DNA of 64,000 nucleotides, taken from positions 1 through 64,000 of the forward strand of contig JBKQLU010000008.1 in the NCBI GenBank assembly GCA_052326585.1, written 5' to 3'. Below, one piece after another: positions 7,684 through 16,223 of this stretch. The notes under the pieces are model-generated. The model saw only the letters and a program-made list of their open reading frames with translations, searched no databases and was not told where the DNA came from. Every line of letters begins with the position of its first letter. Within the stretch, counting starts at the first letter, position 1. The stretch comes from JAPLJC01 sp052326585 (GTDB lineage Bacteria > Desulfobacterota > Desulfobaccia > Desulfobaccales > 0-14-0-80-60-11). A program made the position numbers and the translations under genes.

Positions 7684-8973
7684 ATGAGCGAGATCAAGGC
7701 CATGTACCGCACCGTGATGGCGGACCATTTCCCCCCGGAGATGACCATCAGTTTCGGGGACCAGAAGCTGCTCTATCGCAAGCGCACCTGGAAGCTGCCC
7801 GACTCCAAAGGGGAGGTCATCGAAATGGGGCTGCGCTACGGGGAGAACCCCGGCCAGGAAGCGGCCCTCTACGAGCTGGTGGGAGGCAATCTGACCCTGG
7901 GGGGCTGCCACTTCCTCGATCCCGGCAACGGCCTCACCAGCGCCATCAACGAGGCGGCCATGCTCCAGGCGGGCAAGCACCCGGGGAAGACCAACCTGAC
8001 GGACCTGGACAACGGCCTCAATATCATCAAGTATCTTAAGGAGCGGCCGGCGGCAGTGATCCTGAAGCACAACAACCCCTGCGGGGCCGCCTGGGCCGGC
8101 TCCCTGGCCGAGGCCTACGCCCGGGCCAATCTGGCCGACCGCATCGCCGCCTTCGGGGGCGCCGCGGTCTTCAACCGGCCCCTGGATAAGACCACCGCCG
8201 CACTCATCTCCGAAAACTACCTGGAGGTGGTGGCTGCCCCGGACTTCGAGGCCGGCGCCCTGGATATTCTCAAAAAGGCGAAAGACCTCAGGATCATCAA
8301 GGTTCCCCATTTCGACAAACTGCAACACCTGGCGCAGGCCCGCACCGTGGAATTCAAGGCCCTGATCGACGGGGGTCTCATCGTCCAGCAGTCGCCCTTG
8401 AACGCCATCCTCAAACGGGAGGACTTCAAACCAGCCGTGGCCATGCACCAGGGCCGGGAATACCGCTGCCGGCGCCAGCCCAGCGCGCTGGAATATGACG
8501 ACCTCCTCTTCGGCTGGTGGGTGGAGCAGGGCATCACTTCCAACTCGGTCATCTTCGTGAAAGACGGCTGCACCGTGGGCATCGGCACCGGCGAACAGGA
8601 CCGGGTGGGAGTGGCGGAGATCGCGGTCTTCAAGGCCTACACCAAATACGCCGACACCCTCTGCTTCAAGCAGTTCGGCATGCCTTATAAACAGCTGGAA
8701 TTGGAAATCCTCCGGGCCAAGCGGGACGCCTCCGACCAGGTGGTCATCGACGTGGCCACCCAAGAGGCCAGGGGCGGACTCCTGGGCGCAGTGATGATCT
8801 CCGATGCCTTTTTCCCCTTCCGGGACGGGGTGGACGTGGGCATTCGCCAGGGGATCACCGCGGTGGCCCACTCCGGCGGCTCGGTGCGTGACTACGAAGT
8901 CATCGAGGCCTGCAACGAAGCCGAGCCTCCGGTGGCCATGGTCTTCACGGGCCAACGCTGTTTCAAGCATTGA
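7684..8973 (+). CDS. purH: AICAR transformylase (stand-alone PurH formyltransferase domain)
   Basis: Transfers a formyl group from 10-formyl-THF to AICAR, the penultimate step of IMP synthesis. The 429-residue protein carries only the transformylase part of PurH: LRYGENPGQEAALY, the catalytic ILKHNNPCG (Lys-His) and YTKYADTLCFKQFGMPYK. The N-terminal IMP cyclohydrolase (MGS-like) domain of the usual 510-530-residue bifunctional enzyme is missing, so cyclisation needs a separate enzyme. Start is ATG 7684, 8 bases after GGAGG (7671-7675). The insertions relative to standard PurH resemble the single-domain forms of some Desulfobacterota. The following thymidylate-synthase-like gene starts 58 bases downstream, so the two may share a transcript and a folate theme. 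Confidence 0.88.
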   Translation: MSEIKAMYRTVMADHFPPEMTISFGDQKLLYRKRTWKLPDSKGEVIEMGLRYGENPGQEAALYELVGGNLTLGGCHFLDPGNGLTSAINEAAMLQAGKHPGKTNLTDLDNGLNIIKYLKERPAAVILKHNNPCGAAWAGSLAEAYARANLADRIAAFGGAAVFNRPLDKTTAALISENYLEVVAAPDFEAGALDILKKAKDLRIIKVPHFDKLQHLAQARTVEFKALIDGGLIVQQSPLNAILKREDFKPAVAMHQGREYRCRRQPSALEYDDLLFGWWVEQGITSNSVIFVKDGCTVGIGTGEQDRVGVAEIAVFKAYTKYADTLCFKQFGMPYKQLELEILRAKRDASDQVVIDVATQEARGGLLGAVMISDAFFPFRDGVDVGIRQGITAVAHSGGSVRDYEVIEACNEAEPPVAMVFTGQRCFKH

Positions 8974-8977
8974 GGTC

Positions 8978-9007
8978 AACTCAAAACTCGAAACTCAAAA
9001 CTCAAAA
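8978..9007. repeat. 7-bp-period tandem repeat (ACTCAAA)
   Basis: Four units ACTCAAA, ACTCGAA, ACTCAAA, ACTCAAA directly after the purH stop. One of several heptad arrays that sit at gene ends in this window. Confidence 0.85.
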
Positions 9008-9031
9008 GCCGTTTGCCTTGGAGACGCCGGA

Positions 9032-9832
9032 ATGAAAGGTTTCAGAGCGGTCCACGTGGAAGGAAAAAACCTGGATGAGACCTGGTTCGAATTATTAAGA
9101 CAACTCTATCGCCACGGGCGCAGATATAAAATCGATGCCGGCTCTTTTGCCGGGGCGGAGAGACTGGAGTTCGACATGGTAAGCGGCACCATCCTGGAAC
9201 CCATCCGCTACACCGAAGGGGGGGTAAGGCTGCCCCTGGCGGTGAGCGTCCCCCAGGGAATTCCGGCGCCTACCTCGGATGAAGCCATCGAGAACTACTT
9301 CGTCGAATATCTGATGAACAGCGAACTTAAACCCAATGAACACTACCGCTATTCCACCTGGTTGCGGGGGGGCAGGTACGCCATACCCAAACTCGCCTTG
9401 GAGGGCGTTAGGCAAGAGGGCCCGGCGCCTGCGGTCATCGTCCCGGACCAGGTGCAATGGTGCCTCGACCATTATAAGCGGGTGGGGTTTGGCAATAACC
9501 ATTGCTGCATGGCGGTGGGCTACCCGGAATCGAACTTTGCCTATGATCAGGAGTACACCAATGAGATGGAGCGGGGCACCAGCCCCTGTCTCAGAATAGT
9601 GGACACCAAGATTGTTAAGGAGGACGGTGAAAACTATCTCTGCATGAACGTCTATTTCCGGTCCTGGGACTGCTATGGGGGCTGGCCTGAAAACATGGGA
9701 GGCCTGGCCCTGGTCCAGGAATACATGGCCCAGGATTTGGGGGTGCGGAGCGGCAGTCTAAGTTTTGCCTCTAAGGGTCTGCACGCCTATGATTTTCAAA
9801 TCGAAGCCTTGAAGGGCAGAATCGGGGTCTAA
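9032..9832 (+). CDS. divergent thymidylate synthase / dCMP hydroxymethylase-family protein
   Basis: 266 residues related to ThyA. The catalytic-cysteine strand appears as SPCLRIVD (Cys near residue 187), followed by RSWDCYGGWPENMGGLALV, which aligns with the RS-D...LPFN nucleotide-binding block of ThyA; the Asn that reads uracil is retained (PEN), favouring dUMP over dCMP. Next comes LHAYDFQIE, equivalent to the ribose-binding H-x-Y. The N-terminal 150 residues differ strongly from E. coli ThyA and resemble archaeal-type members. It lies downstream of the AICAR transformylase, which also uses a folate one-carbon unit. ATG 9032 was chosen; no strong ribosome binding site. The fold assignment is fairly sure, the substrate less so. 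Confidence 0.7.
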   Translation: MKGFRAVHVEGKNLDETWFELLRQLYRHGRRYKIDAGSFAGAERLEFDMVSGTILEPIRYTEGGVRLPLAVSVPQGIPAPTSDEAIENYFVEYLMNSELKPNEHYRYSTWLRGGRYAIPKLALEGVRQEGPAPAVIVPDQVQWCLDHYKRVGFGNNHCCMAVGYPESNFAYDQEYTNEMERGTSPCLRIVDTKIVKEDGENYLCMNVYFRSWDCYGGWPENMGGLALVQEYMAQDLGVRSGSLSFASKGLHAYDFQIEALKGRIGV

Positions 9833-9907
9833 GCGGTTTTTGGTCTTTCCCCAAGTGACGGCCGCCCGCTCCTCTTCAATCACCCCCGTCCCCGGGGTTC
9901 CCTTGCT

Positions 9908-10783
9908 TCACTCCTGGAGCCCTTTTGCCCCCCGGGGCAGCGGCTCCCGGTAGCCGTTGTAGAGCTTCACCAGCTCCAGGCAGCGCAGGGGGTCGAAGTT
10001 TACATACTGGTATTGCTGGTAGACCTTGCCCTTCCCCAGGTAGCTGTGCACCAGCAAGCGCTGGAACTCCACAAAACCCACCGCCTTTTTGAAGGCGATC
10101 TCCTGGCTCATGAAATTGGCAGTCCGGTCCCGGTCCGGCAGGCGCACCGGGATGGGGCCGTTGACCAATTCTTCGGGGTGGTTAAGGCCCATGAGGTGCC
10201 CCAGTTCGTGGCAGAGCAGATTGGCCAGCCAGTTGCGGTTCAGGGAGCCATCCCCGGGGTCGCCGCCCGGCTGGGCCTCCGCGTAGCGTTTGAAGGAGAT
10301 TTGGGTCACCGACAAGGGCAGGTGGGCAAAGGCGCACTTGCCCAGGCAGACCTGGAGGAAGCGCAGGCGCAGGGGCAGGGCCACTGCGAAGGCCTTGGAA
10401 CTCGCATCCAGCCATTCCCGGTCGCTCAGCAGCTCCACCCGCAGCCGCTGGGCCGGGGCCAAAGCCCCGGGTTTGGGCCCCGCCGGGCAATAGGCCAGGT
10501 TTACCCCCAGCCGGGCGTAAAACTGCTGCACCTGGTCCTCCACCAGGGAGAGCATGCGGCGGCAGGCGGCCAGCTCCGGGTTAGAAGAGACATAGACCTC
10601 CACCTCCAGCCTCTTGGGAGACAGGTCCACCGCTCCCAGGTCGCGGTAAGAAAAGAGGGCCGCCTCCTCCTGGGAAGTCTTTTGCAGGCTCCAGGCCGGG
10701 ACCGCGGCAGCCAGGGGGAGTACTAGGGCCAAAAGCGCAATGAGTCCGGCACCGCAAAATTGCCTCGCGCCGATGAATTTCAT
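9908..10783 (-). CDS. secreted metzincin-type zinc metalloprotease-like protein
   Basis: 291 residues with a Sec signal peptide (hydrophobic 12-31, cleavage probably after about PAWS). The extended zinc motif HELGHLMGLNH (roughly residues 193-203) is the metzincin signature with three His ligands and a catalytic Glu, and a plausible Met-turn follows about 23 residues later (NFMSQE). N-terminal residues 45-180 form an unassigned alpha/beta region (VEVYVSSNPELAACRRMLSL). Predicted periplasmic or extracellular protease; no anchor or sorting tail is visible. It is convergent with the ThyA-like gene. Two cysteines (CLGKCAF) could form a disulfide. Substrate unknown. Confidence 0.72.
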   Translation of the reverse strand: MKFIGARQFCGAGLIALLALVLPLAAAVPAWSLQKTSQEEAALFSYRDLGAVDLSPKRLEVEVYVSSNPELAACRRMLSLVEDQVQQFYARLGVNLAYCPAGPKPGALAPAQRLRVELLSDREWLDASSKAFAVALPLRLRFLQVCLGKCAFAHLPLSVTQISFKRYAEAQPGGDPGDGSLNRNWLANLLCHELGHLMGLNHPEELVNGPIPVRLPDRDRTANFMSQEIAFKKAVGFVEFQRLLVHSYLGKGKVYQQYQYVNFDPLRCLELVKLYNGYREPLPRGAKGLQE

Positions 10784-11066
10784 GGTTTACTTCCCTTTCG
10801 CCCAGCCCCCTCCCCAGCGCGGCAGAGGAATAAAGTCAGAAATTTTGTCATTCTGAGGGAGCGCCGCGAGCGAAGAATCTAGATTCTTCGCAGCGCCCAG
10901 AATGACAAAAATATCTGGGATCGGCGCCCTTGCCTTTTAATAAACAGCCGCGGGCGGCTGTTCCATATTAAAATCGGGGTTTGCTCATTTTTCAGTAATT
11001 TATTGATTATCTTTGGTTTTTAACCGACAACTGCTAACCGCTAACCGATAATTGTCTCTCCGCCCC
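10784..11066. other. intergenic region before rpmB
   Basis: Holds the long dyad at 10843-10910, a short palindrome CAGCCGCGGGCGGCTG near 10947 and two units of a GCTAACC heptad (about 11031-11045). No gene seen. Confidence 0.5.
10843..10910. repeat. long imperfect dyad, CATTCTGAG/AAGAATCT family
   Basis: The outer arms TTTTGTCATTCTG and CAGAATGACAAAA and the inner arms GCGAAGAATCT and AGATTCTTCGC form a 68-bp hairpin. Related partial copies are near 13610, 15835, 26129 and 29171. It lies between the metzincin gene and rpmB. Confidence 0.85.
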
Positions 11067-11094
11067 TTGCTTTCCCGGAGATTTTTTATATATT
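11067..11094 (+). promoter_or_regulatory. candidate sigma-70 promoter for rpmB
   Basis: TTGCTT (11067-11072), 16-base spacer, TATATT (11089-11094), followed after 24 bases by the rpmB start codon with GAGGAGG at 11105-11111. Confidence 0.4.
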
Positions 11095-11118
11095 TAAAAA
11101 GTTTGAGGAGGATGGCTC

Positions 11119-11310
11119 ATGTCCTACGTCTGTGAGATCTGCGGCAAGCGCCCCGGAGTGGGCAACAATGTCAGCCACGCCAACAACCACACCAAACGCC
11201 GCTGGAAACCCAATCTGCGCAAGGTCCGGGCCGTCCGCCAGGGCAGCGTGAGCTATCTGCGCGCCTGCACCCGCTGCCTGCGCTCGGGACTGGTTAACAA
11301 ACCGGCCTAA
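11119..11310 (+). CDS. rpmB: 50S ribosomal protein L28 (zinc-ribbon form)
   Basis: 63-residue L28, a component of the large ribosomal subunit. The core GNNVSHANNHTKRRWKPNL is typical. Cys5/Cys8 (CEIC) and Cys50/Cys53 (CTRC) form the four-cysteine zinc ribbon of C-plus paralogues, the form that zinc-starvation regulons replace with a cysteine-free copy in organisms with both. The ribosome binding site GAGGAGG lies 7 bases before the ATG. Convergent with the relA/spoT gene, 33 bases apart. Confidence 0.96.
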   Translation: MSYVCEICGKRPGVGNNVSHANNHTKRRWKPNLRKVRAVRQGSVSYLRACTRCLRSGLVNKPA

Positions 11311-11343
11311 CTTTAGGGGCGCACCTGCCTCTGGGCCCTCAGG

Positions 11344-13527
11344 TTAGGACGGACCCATGGGTCTGCCCCTACCCTCCCCCGTCACCCTTCTTACCGAAAT
11401 CACTTCCTTCAAACGCTTCAGGAACCCGAAGACCTTGTCGAGATGTTGCTGGTCCGCCACCTGGATGGTGAACCGGGCAACGCCCTTGCGCTCCTGGGTT
11501 TCCACCGAGGCCCGGATGACGTTGACGTCGGCGCTCTTCAGGGCGGTGGTAATGTCCGCCAGCAGGCCCGGCTTGTCCATGGTGACCACCTCGATCTTCA
11601 CCGGGTAGACCTTCCCGGCCCCGCCGCCGTCCCATTCCGCCGGGATTTGGCGGAAGTCCTCGGTGCTGGCCAGGGTGGGACAGTCAGACCGGTGGATGGT
11701 GACTCCCTGCCCCCGGGTGATGTAACCCATGATGGCATCCCCGGGAATGGGCTGGCAGCACTTGGCCAGGCGCAGCAGGAGGTCGTCCAGGTCTTTGATC
11801 TTAAGGCTGCCGCCCGCCTCTGGTTTAATTTCCCGGCGCTCCGTCTCCGGGGGCGCCCCTTCCGGCTGGGTCTGGGCCACCCGGAAGAGTTTGCCGGTGA
11901 TCTGCCCCGGGGAGAGCTTGCCATGGCCGATGGCGGCCAGAAGGTCATCCACCCCCACGAAGGAGAACTCCTGGGTCACCCTTTTTAGCTCTCCCCCTTC
12001 CTTGAGCAGTTTTTGCAGACTGGACCCGGACTTGCGCAGCTCCCGCTCCAGCAGCTCCTTGCCCAGGCTGACGCTCTGCTCCCGCTCCGCGGCCGCGAGC
12101 CACTGGCGGATCTTGTGCCTGGCCTTGGTGGTCTTGACAAACTGCAGCCAGTCCCGGTTGGGCTGGTGATGCGGCGAGGTGCTGATCTCCACCGTGTCGC
12201 CGTTCTGCAATTCGGTGCGCAGAGGCATCATGCGGCCGTTCACCTTGGCGCCGCTGCAGCGGTTCCCAACCTCGGTATGGATGGCATAGGCAAAGTCCAC
12301 CAGGGTGGCGCCCCGGGGCAGTTCCTTGACCTCGCCGGTGGGCGTGAAGACGTAAACCTCATCCGGATAGAGCTCCAGGCGCACCCCTTCCAGGAGTTCC
12401 TGGGGACTCTTCAAGTCCTTCTGGAGGTCCACCATCTGTTTGAGCCAGGTGAAGCGCTTGGCGTCTTGCTCCTTGAAGGCCCGGCGCTCCTTGTAACTCC
12501 AGTGGGCGGCGATGCCCTCTTCGGCCACCCTGTGCATCTCCCGGGTGCGGATCTGGATCTCCAGCCGCTCGCCGTAACGGCCGATCACCGTCGTATGAAT
12601 CGACTGGTACATGTTGGCCTTGGGCATGCCAATATAGTCCTTGAGGCGCCCGGGCACCGGCCGGAAAAGGGCATGGATCACCCCCAGGGCCTCGTAGCAT
12701 TCGGCCACCGTATCCACGATGATGCGAAAGGCCAGGAGGTCGTAGAGCTCATCCAGGGTGATCTGCTGGGCCTGAAGTTTGCGGTAGATGCTGTAGTAAT
12801 TCTTGAGGCGGCCGCTGACTTCATCCTTGATACCGTGCTCCGCGAGCTTTTCCCGGAGCAGTTGGCAGACCTCCAGGATGTATTTCTCCAACTCCCCCCG
12901 CTTGCGGGACAGACCGTCCTGGAGCTGCTGATAGGCCTCGGGCTCCAGGTAAAAGAAGGAGAGGTCCTCCAGCTCCGCCTTGATCCGGTAGATCCCCAGC
13001 CTGCCGGCCAGGGGGGCATAGATATCCTGGGTCTCCTGGGCGACGCGCTTGCGCGCCGCCGGCTCCATGAACCCCAGGGTGCGCATGTTGTGGACCCGGT
13101 CGGCCAGTTTCACCAAGAGCACCCGGATGTCGTAGGACATGGAGAGGATCATCTTGCGGATGTATTCGGCCTGCTGGGTCTGCCGGTTGCCAAAGCTGAG
13201 CTGGCCGATCTTGGTGACCCCGTTGACGATATCCGTCACTTCCTCGCCGAAATAGTCTTCCAGATCGTCCAGGCTGGCGGCGGAATCCTCCACGGTATCG
13301 TGCAGCAGGCCGGCGCACACGGTGACCGCCCCCAGGCCCATCTGGGCCAGGAGGTAGGCCACTTCCAGGGGGTGCAGGAGGTAGGGCTCGCCGCTCAGAC
13401 GCAACTGCCCTTCGTGGGCCTTGGCCGAAAAGATATAGGCCTTTTCGATGATGGCGGTTTCCGCCTCCGGATAGTGCTTGAGGACTTCCTCGATGATGTT
13501 CTGGAGGCGGATGACGCGGGTGGCCAT
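11344..13527 (-). CDS. relA: bifunctional (p)ppGpp synthetase/hydrolase, RelA/SpoT family
   Basis: Controls the stringent response by making and degrading (p)ppGpp. All domains of the 727-residue long-Rel architecture are visible: the HD hydrolase with His52, GLLHDTVED (His76-Asp77) and LADRVHNMRTL (about 141-151), so hydrolysis is likely active; the synthetase with RIKAELEDLSF and MPKANMYQSIHTT; a TGS domain (VYVFTPTGEVKELPRGATLV); a zinc-finger/helical region with CCQPIPGD and HRSDCP; and a C-terminal ACT domain (IEVVTMDKPGLLADIT). The hydrolase site suggests a single Rel/SpoT-type enzyme. An eight-unit heptad array lies just upstream of the start. Confidence 0.96.
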   Translation of the reverse strand: MATRVIRLQNIIEEVLKHYPEAETAIIEKAYIFSAKAHEGQLRLSGEPYLLHPLEVAYLLAQMGLGAVTVCAGLLHDTVEDSAASLDDLEDYFGEEVTDIVNGVTKIGQLSFGNRQTQQAEYIRKMILSMSYDIRVLLVKLADRVHNMRTLGFMEPAARKRVAQETQDIYAPLAGRLGIYRIKAELEDLSFFYLEPEAYQQLQDGLSRKRGELEKYILEVCQLLREKLAEHGIKDEVSGRLKNYYSIYRKLQAQQITLDELYDLLAFRIIVDTVAECYEALGVIHALFRPVPGRLKDYIGMPKANMYQSIHTTVIGRYGERLEIQIRTREMHRVAEEGIAAHWSYKERRAFKEQDAKRFTWLKQMVDLQKDLKSPQELLEGVRLELYPDEVYVFTPTGEVKELPRGATLVDFAYAIHTEVGNRCSGAKVNGRMMPLRTELQNGDTVEISTSPHHQPNRDWLQFVKTTKARHKIRQWLAAAEREQSVSLGKELLERELRKSGSSLQKLLKEGGELKRVTQEFSFVGVDDLLAAIGHGKLSPGQITGKLFRVAQTQPEGAPPETERREIKPEAGGSLKIKDLDDLLLRLAKCCQPIPGDAIMGYITRGQGVTIHRSDCPTLASTEDFRQIPAEWDGGGAGKVYPVKIEVVTMDKPGLLADITTALKSADVNVIRASVETQERKGVARFTIQVADQQHLDKVFGFLKRLKEVISVRRVTGEGRGRPMGPS

Positions 13528-13535
13528 GGTTCACA

Positions 13536-13591
13536 GTTCAAAGTTCAAAGTTCGGAGTTCAAAGTTCAAAGTTCAGAGTTCAGAGTTGAGG
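13536..13591. repeat. eight-unit heptad tandem repeat (GTTCAAA)
   Basis: Units GTTCAAA, GTTCAAA, GTTCGGA, GTTCAAA, GTTCAAA, GTTCAGA, GTTCAGA, GTTGAGG, starting 8 bases upstream of the relA/spoT start codon. This is the longest heptad array in the window. Confidence 0.9.
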
Positions 13592-13609
13592 CCTCGGCGA
13601 AAACCAAAC

Positions 13610-13694
13610 TTTGTCATCCGGAGCGAAGCGCAGGATCTCGTATTTCCTTAGATTCTCTGAGATTCTTCGGTCGCTGCGCTCCCTCAGAATGAAA
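13610..13694. repeat. CATTCTGAG-family dyad copy
   Basis: TTTGTCATCCGGAGCGAAGC on the left and GCTCCCTCAGAATGAAAAG on the right, with AGATTCTTCGG between them: a diverged member of the family at 10843. It fills the proS-relA/spoT gap. Confidence 0.7.
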
Positions 13695-13704
13695 AGTTCA
13701 TGGC

Positions 13705-15432
13705 TCAAGGCCTCTCACCTCCGTCCATCTGCTCGGCAATCCTCTGTTTCAGGTAATCGGGCAAATCCTGGATCAAGACAAATTCCGGCTGCCGCTCGGG
13801 TCCCCGTTGCTTCACTTCCGCCTGCCCCTTCTCCAGGGTCTTGGTACCGATGACCACGCGCAGAGGGATGCCCAGCAGATCGCAGTCCTTGAACTTCACC
13901 CCGGGGCGCTCATCCCGGTCGTCCAGGAGCACTTCGAGGCCCGCGGCCGTAAGCACCCGGTGCAGCTCAAAGGCGCAGTCCCGCACCGCGGCGTCGGTGA
14001 GAGAGATGGGGATCAGGCCCACCTGCACCGGCGCCAGGGCCATGGGGAAGATGATGCCGTGGGCGTCGTGGCCCTGCTCGACGGCCGCGGCCACGATGCG
14101 GCTCACCCCGATGCCGTAGCAGCCCATGTAGAGATATTGCTCGGCCCCTTCCTGGTCCAGGTAGACGGCCTTCATGGCCCGGGAATATTTGTCCCCCAGT
14201 TTAAAGATGTGCCCCACCTCGATGCCCCGCATGAAGGCCAGCCTCCCCCCGCAGCGGGGGCAGGGGTCCTGGGCCGTGACCAGGCGCAGGTCCGCCACCT
14301 GGGCGATCTTCAGGTCCCGCTGGGGATGGACCCGCAGCAGATGGTGGTTATCCCGGTTGGCCCCGGTGACCATGGCATTGAGGCGGGCCACCGCCTGATC
14401 GGCGTAAATGGGGATGGTCAGGCCCACCGGGCCGGCAAATCCGGCCTCGGCCCCGGTAAGCTCCTGAACCCGGATCAGCCCGGCCAGGTCCAGGTCGGTG
14501 ACCCCCAGGAGATTTTTTACCTTCACTTCGTTGACTTCGTGGTCGCCCCGGATGAGGATCGCCACCGGACCCCGCTCAGTCTCGTAGATCAGGGTTTTGA
14601 CGATCTCCCGGGGGGAAATCTTTAAAAAGCGGGCCACCTCCTCGACGTGGCGCAGCCCCGGGGTGGCCACCAGCTCCCGCTCTCCCGCCGGGGGGCCGGG
14701 GGCCGCCGCCTCCAGGGGCGCCTCGGCCTTCTCCAGGTTGGCGGCGTAGTCGCACCCCTGGCAGGAGACCAGCAGGTCCTCGCCGGTGTCGGCCAAAACC
14801 ATGAATTCGTGCGAGAAGCTGCCGCCGATGGGGCCGGAGTCCGCCTCCACCACCTTGAACCGGAGACCGCAGCGCCGGAAGATGCGGTTATAGGCCTGAT
14901 ACATCTCCCGGTAGCAGGCCTCGGCCCCGCCTTCGTCCGGGTCGAAGCTGTAGGCATCCTTCATGATGAATTCCCGGGAGCGGATCAGCCCGAAACGGGG
15001 CCGGATCTCATCCCGGAACTTGGTCTGGATCTGGTAGAGGTTGAGGGGCAACTGCCGGTAGGAATGCAGCTCCCGGCGCACCAGATCGGTGATCACTTCC
15101 TCATGGGTGGGCCCGAAGCAGTAGTCGCGCTCGTGGCGGTCCAGGAAGCGCAGCAGCTCTTTCCCATACACCGCCCAGCGGCCGGACTCCTGCCAGAGTT
15201 CCGCCGGCTGCACCGCGGGCAGCAAGACCTCCTGGGCCCCGGTCCGGTCCATCTCCTCCCGGACGATGCGCTCCACCTTGGCGAGCACCCGCCGGCCCAG
15301 GGGCAGGTAATTGTAAATGCCCGAGGCCACCTTGCGAATCATCCCGGCCCGCAGCAGCAGTTGGTGAGAAATCGCCTCCGCTTCCGCCGGCGTCTCCTTG
15401 AGGGTGGGAATCAGCATCCGGGAAAATTGCAT
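13705..15432 (-). CDS. proS: prolyl-tRNA synthetase (bacterial type)
   Basis: Charges tRNA-Pro. 575 residues, the usual length for the bacterial form with an editing insertion. Class II motifs: VASGIYNYLPLGRRV (motif 1 region), FRDEIRPRFGLIRSREFIMKD... (motif 2, written here in part as RPRFGLIRSREF), and GIGVSRIVAAAVEQ (motif 3). The editing (YbaK-like) domain lies at about 225-380 and the anticodon-binding domain at the C-terminus (GLIPISLTDAAVRDCAFELH). The start MQFSRMLIPTLKETP is canonical. Downstream of it is relA/spoT on the same strand across a repeat-filled gap. Confidence 0.96.
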   Translation of the reverse strand: MQFSRMLIPTLKETPAEAEAISHQLLLRAGMIRKVASGIYNYLPLGRRVLAKVERIVREEMDRTGAQEVLLPAVQPAELWQESGRWAVYGKELLRFLDRHERDYCFGPTHEEVITDLVRRELHSYRQLPLNLYQIQTKFRDEIRPRFGLIRSREFIMKDAYSFDPDEGGAEACYREMYQAYNRIFRRCGLRFKVVEADSGPIGGSFSHEFMVLADTGEDLLVSCQGCDYAANLEKAEAPLEAAAPGPPAGERELVATPGLRHVEEVARFLKISPREIVKTLIYETERGPVAILIRGDHEVNEVKVKNLLGVTDLDLAGLIRVQELTGAEAGFAGPVGLTIPIYADQAVARLNAMVTGANRDNHHLLRVHPQRDLKIAQVADLRLVTAQDPCPRCGGRLAFMRGIEVGHIFKLGDKYSRAMKAVYLDQEGAEQYLYMGCYGIGVSRIVAAAVEQGHDAHGIIFPMALAPVQVGLIPISLTDAAVRDCAFELHRVLTAAGLEVLLDDRDERPGVKFKDCDLLGIPLRVVIGTKTLEKGQAEVKQRGPERQPEFVLIQDLPDYLKQRIAEQMDGGERP

Positions 15433-15664
15433 AAACGCCCCTGACCGGCTTTATTTTATCACATCTAGCCGGCGATATACAGCCGCCGCCGGTTGGGTCC
15501 GGGGCGCGGCCGGCGTTCTGCGCCCGGAAACCGCCGCGCACCGTCAGGACCTGCAGCCACCGCCAGCTCTGTCCGCTGAGGGTTTTGCAGTCTTCCCCAG
15601 GAGACCGGGTTTTTTGGGTGAGGCACTGTCTCAGGATTACCTTAACTGAGGATTAAGTTCTGTT

Positions 15665-15757
15665 CTCCCTTCCCCTTGAGGGGGAAGGGCTGGGGTGGGG
15701 GTGACTATTTTTAGGTTACCACCCTCCCCCCACCTCCTCTCCTCAAAGGAGGGGGAG
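15665..15757. repeat. C/G-rich inverted repeat, copy 1
   Basis: CTCCCTTCCCCTTGAGGGGG and GGGGTGGGGGTG on the left; CACCCTCCCCCCACC and CTCCTCAAAGGAGGGGGAG on the right. Same design as copy 2 about 450 bases on. Confidence 0.8.
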
Positions 15758-15960
15758 TTTTTAGAGCCGAGATCTATTGAAGCTATCTCGGAAAACTTGC
15801 TACTAAAGTAATTGCAAGCCCCTACCTGCCCCAAATTGTCACTTGGGATGCTTCACTCCGTTCAGGATGACAATGAAATCGGGTCTTCTAACAGCCTCCA
15901 GGAAGCCGGCCGGTTCGCCTCTTGTAGCATAACCGGGGCGGCAATGCCACCCCGAAAAAA

Positions 15961-16021
15961 TTAAGGGCACGGCGTGCCGTGCCGTGCCCCTAATTTTGGT
16001 AGCCTGGGCGTCCCGCCCGGG
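15961..16021. repeat. two adjacent palindromes (GGCACGGC hairpin and CCTGGGCG dyad)
   Basis: TTAAGGGCACGGC / GCCGTGCCCCTAA (12 of 13 paired, 7-nt loop, 15961-15993), then CCTGGGCG-TCC-CGCCCGGG (16003-16021). The motif GGTAGCCTGGGCGTCCCG recurs in a diverged form near 44206-44230. Confidence 0.75.
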
Positions 16022-16116
16022 CGTCTCCCCGCCGGTGAGCGCCTTCCATAACAGCGTTCCCGGGCCACCATAGTATTGTGGCCCACTGAAACGATGCATA
16101 AATGCTTTGCTTTTTT

Positions 16117-16223
16117 CCCTCCCCCTTGAGGGGGGAGGGTCAGGGTGGGGGTGGTAATTTATCTTTAATTTACCATATGTTGCCACCCTCCCCCCAACCC
16201 CCTCCCCTCAAGGGAGGGGGAGA
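16117..16223. repeat. C/G-rich inverted repeat, copy 2
   Basis: CCCTCCCCCTTGAGGGGGGA followed by GGGTGGGGGTGG on the left, an AT-rich middle, then CCACCCTCCCCCCAACC and CCTCAAGGGAGGGGGAG on the right. Shares its arms with copy 1 at 15665. Confidence 0.8.

Noticed and set aside
13536..13591. CRISPR-like array
   Set aside because: The units are contiguous 7-mers without spacers and no cas gene is in the window.
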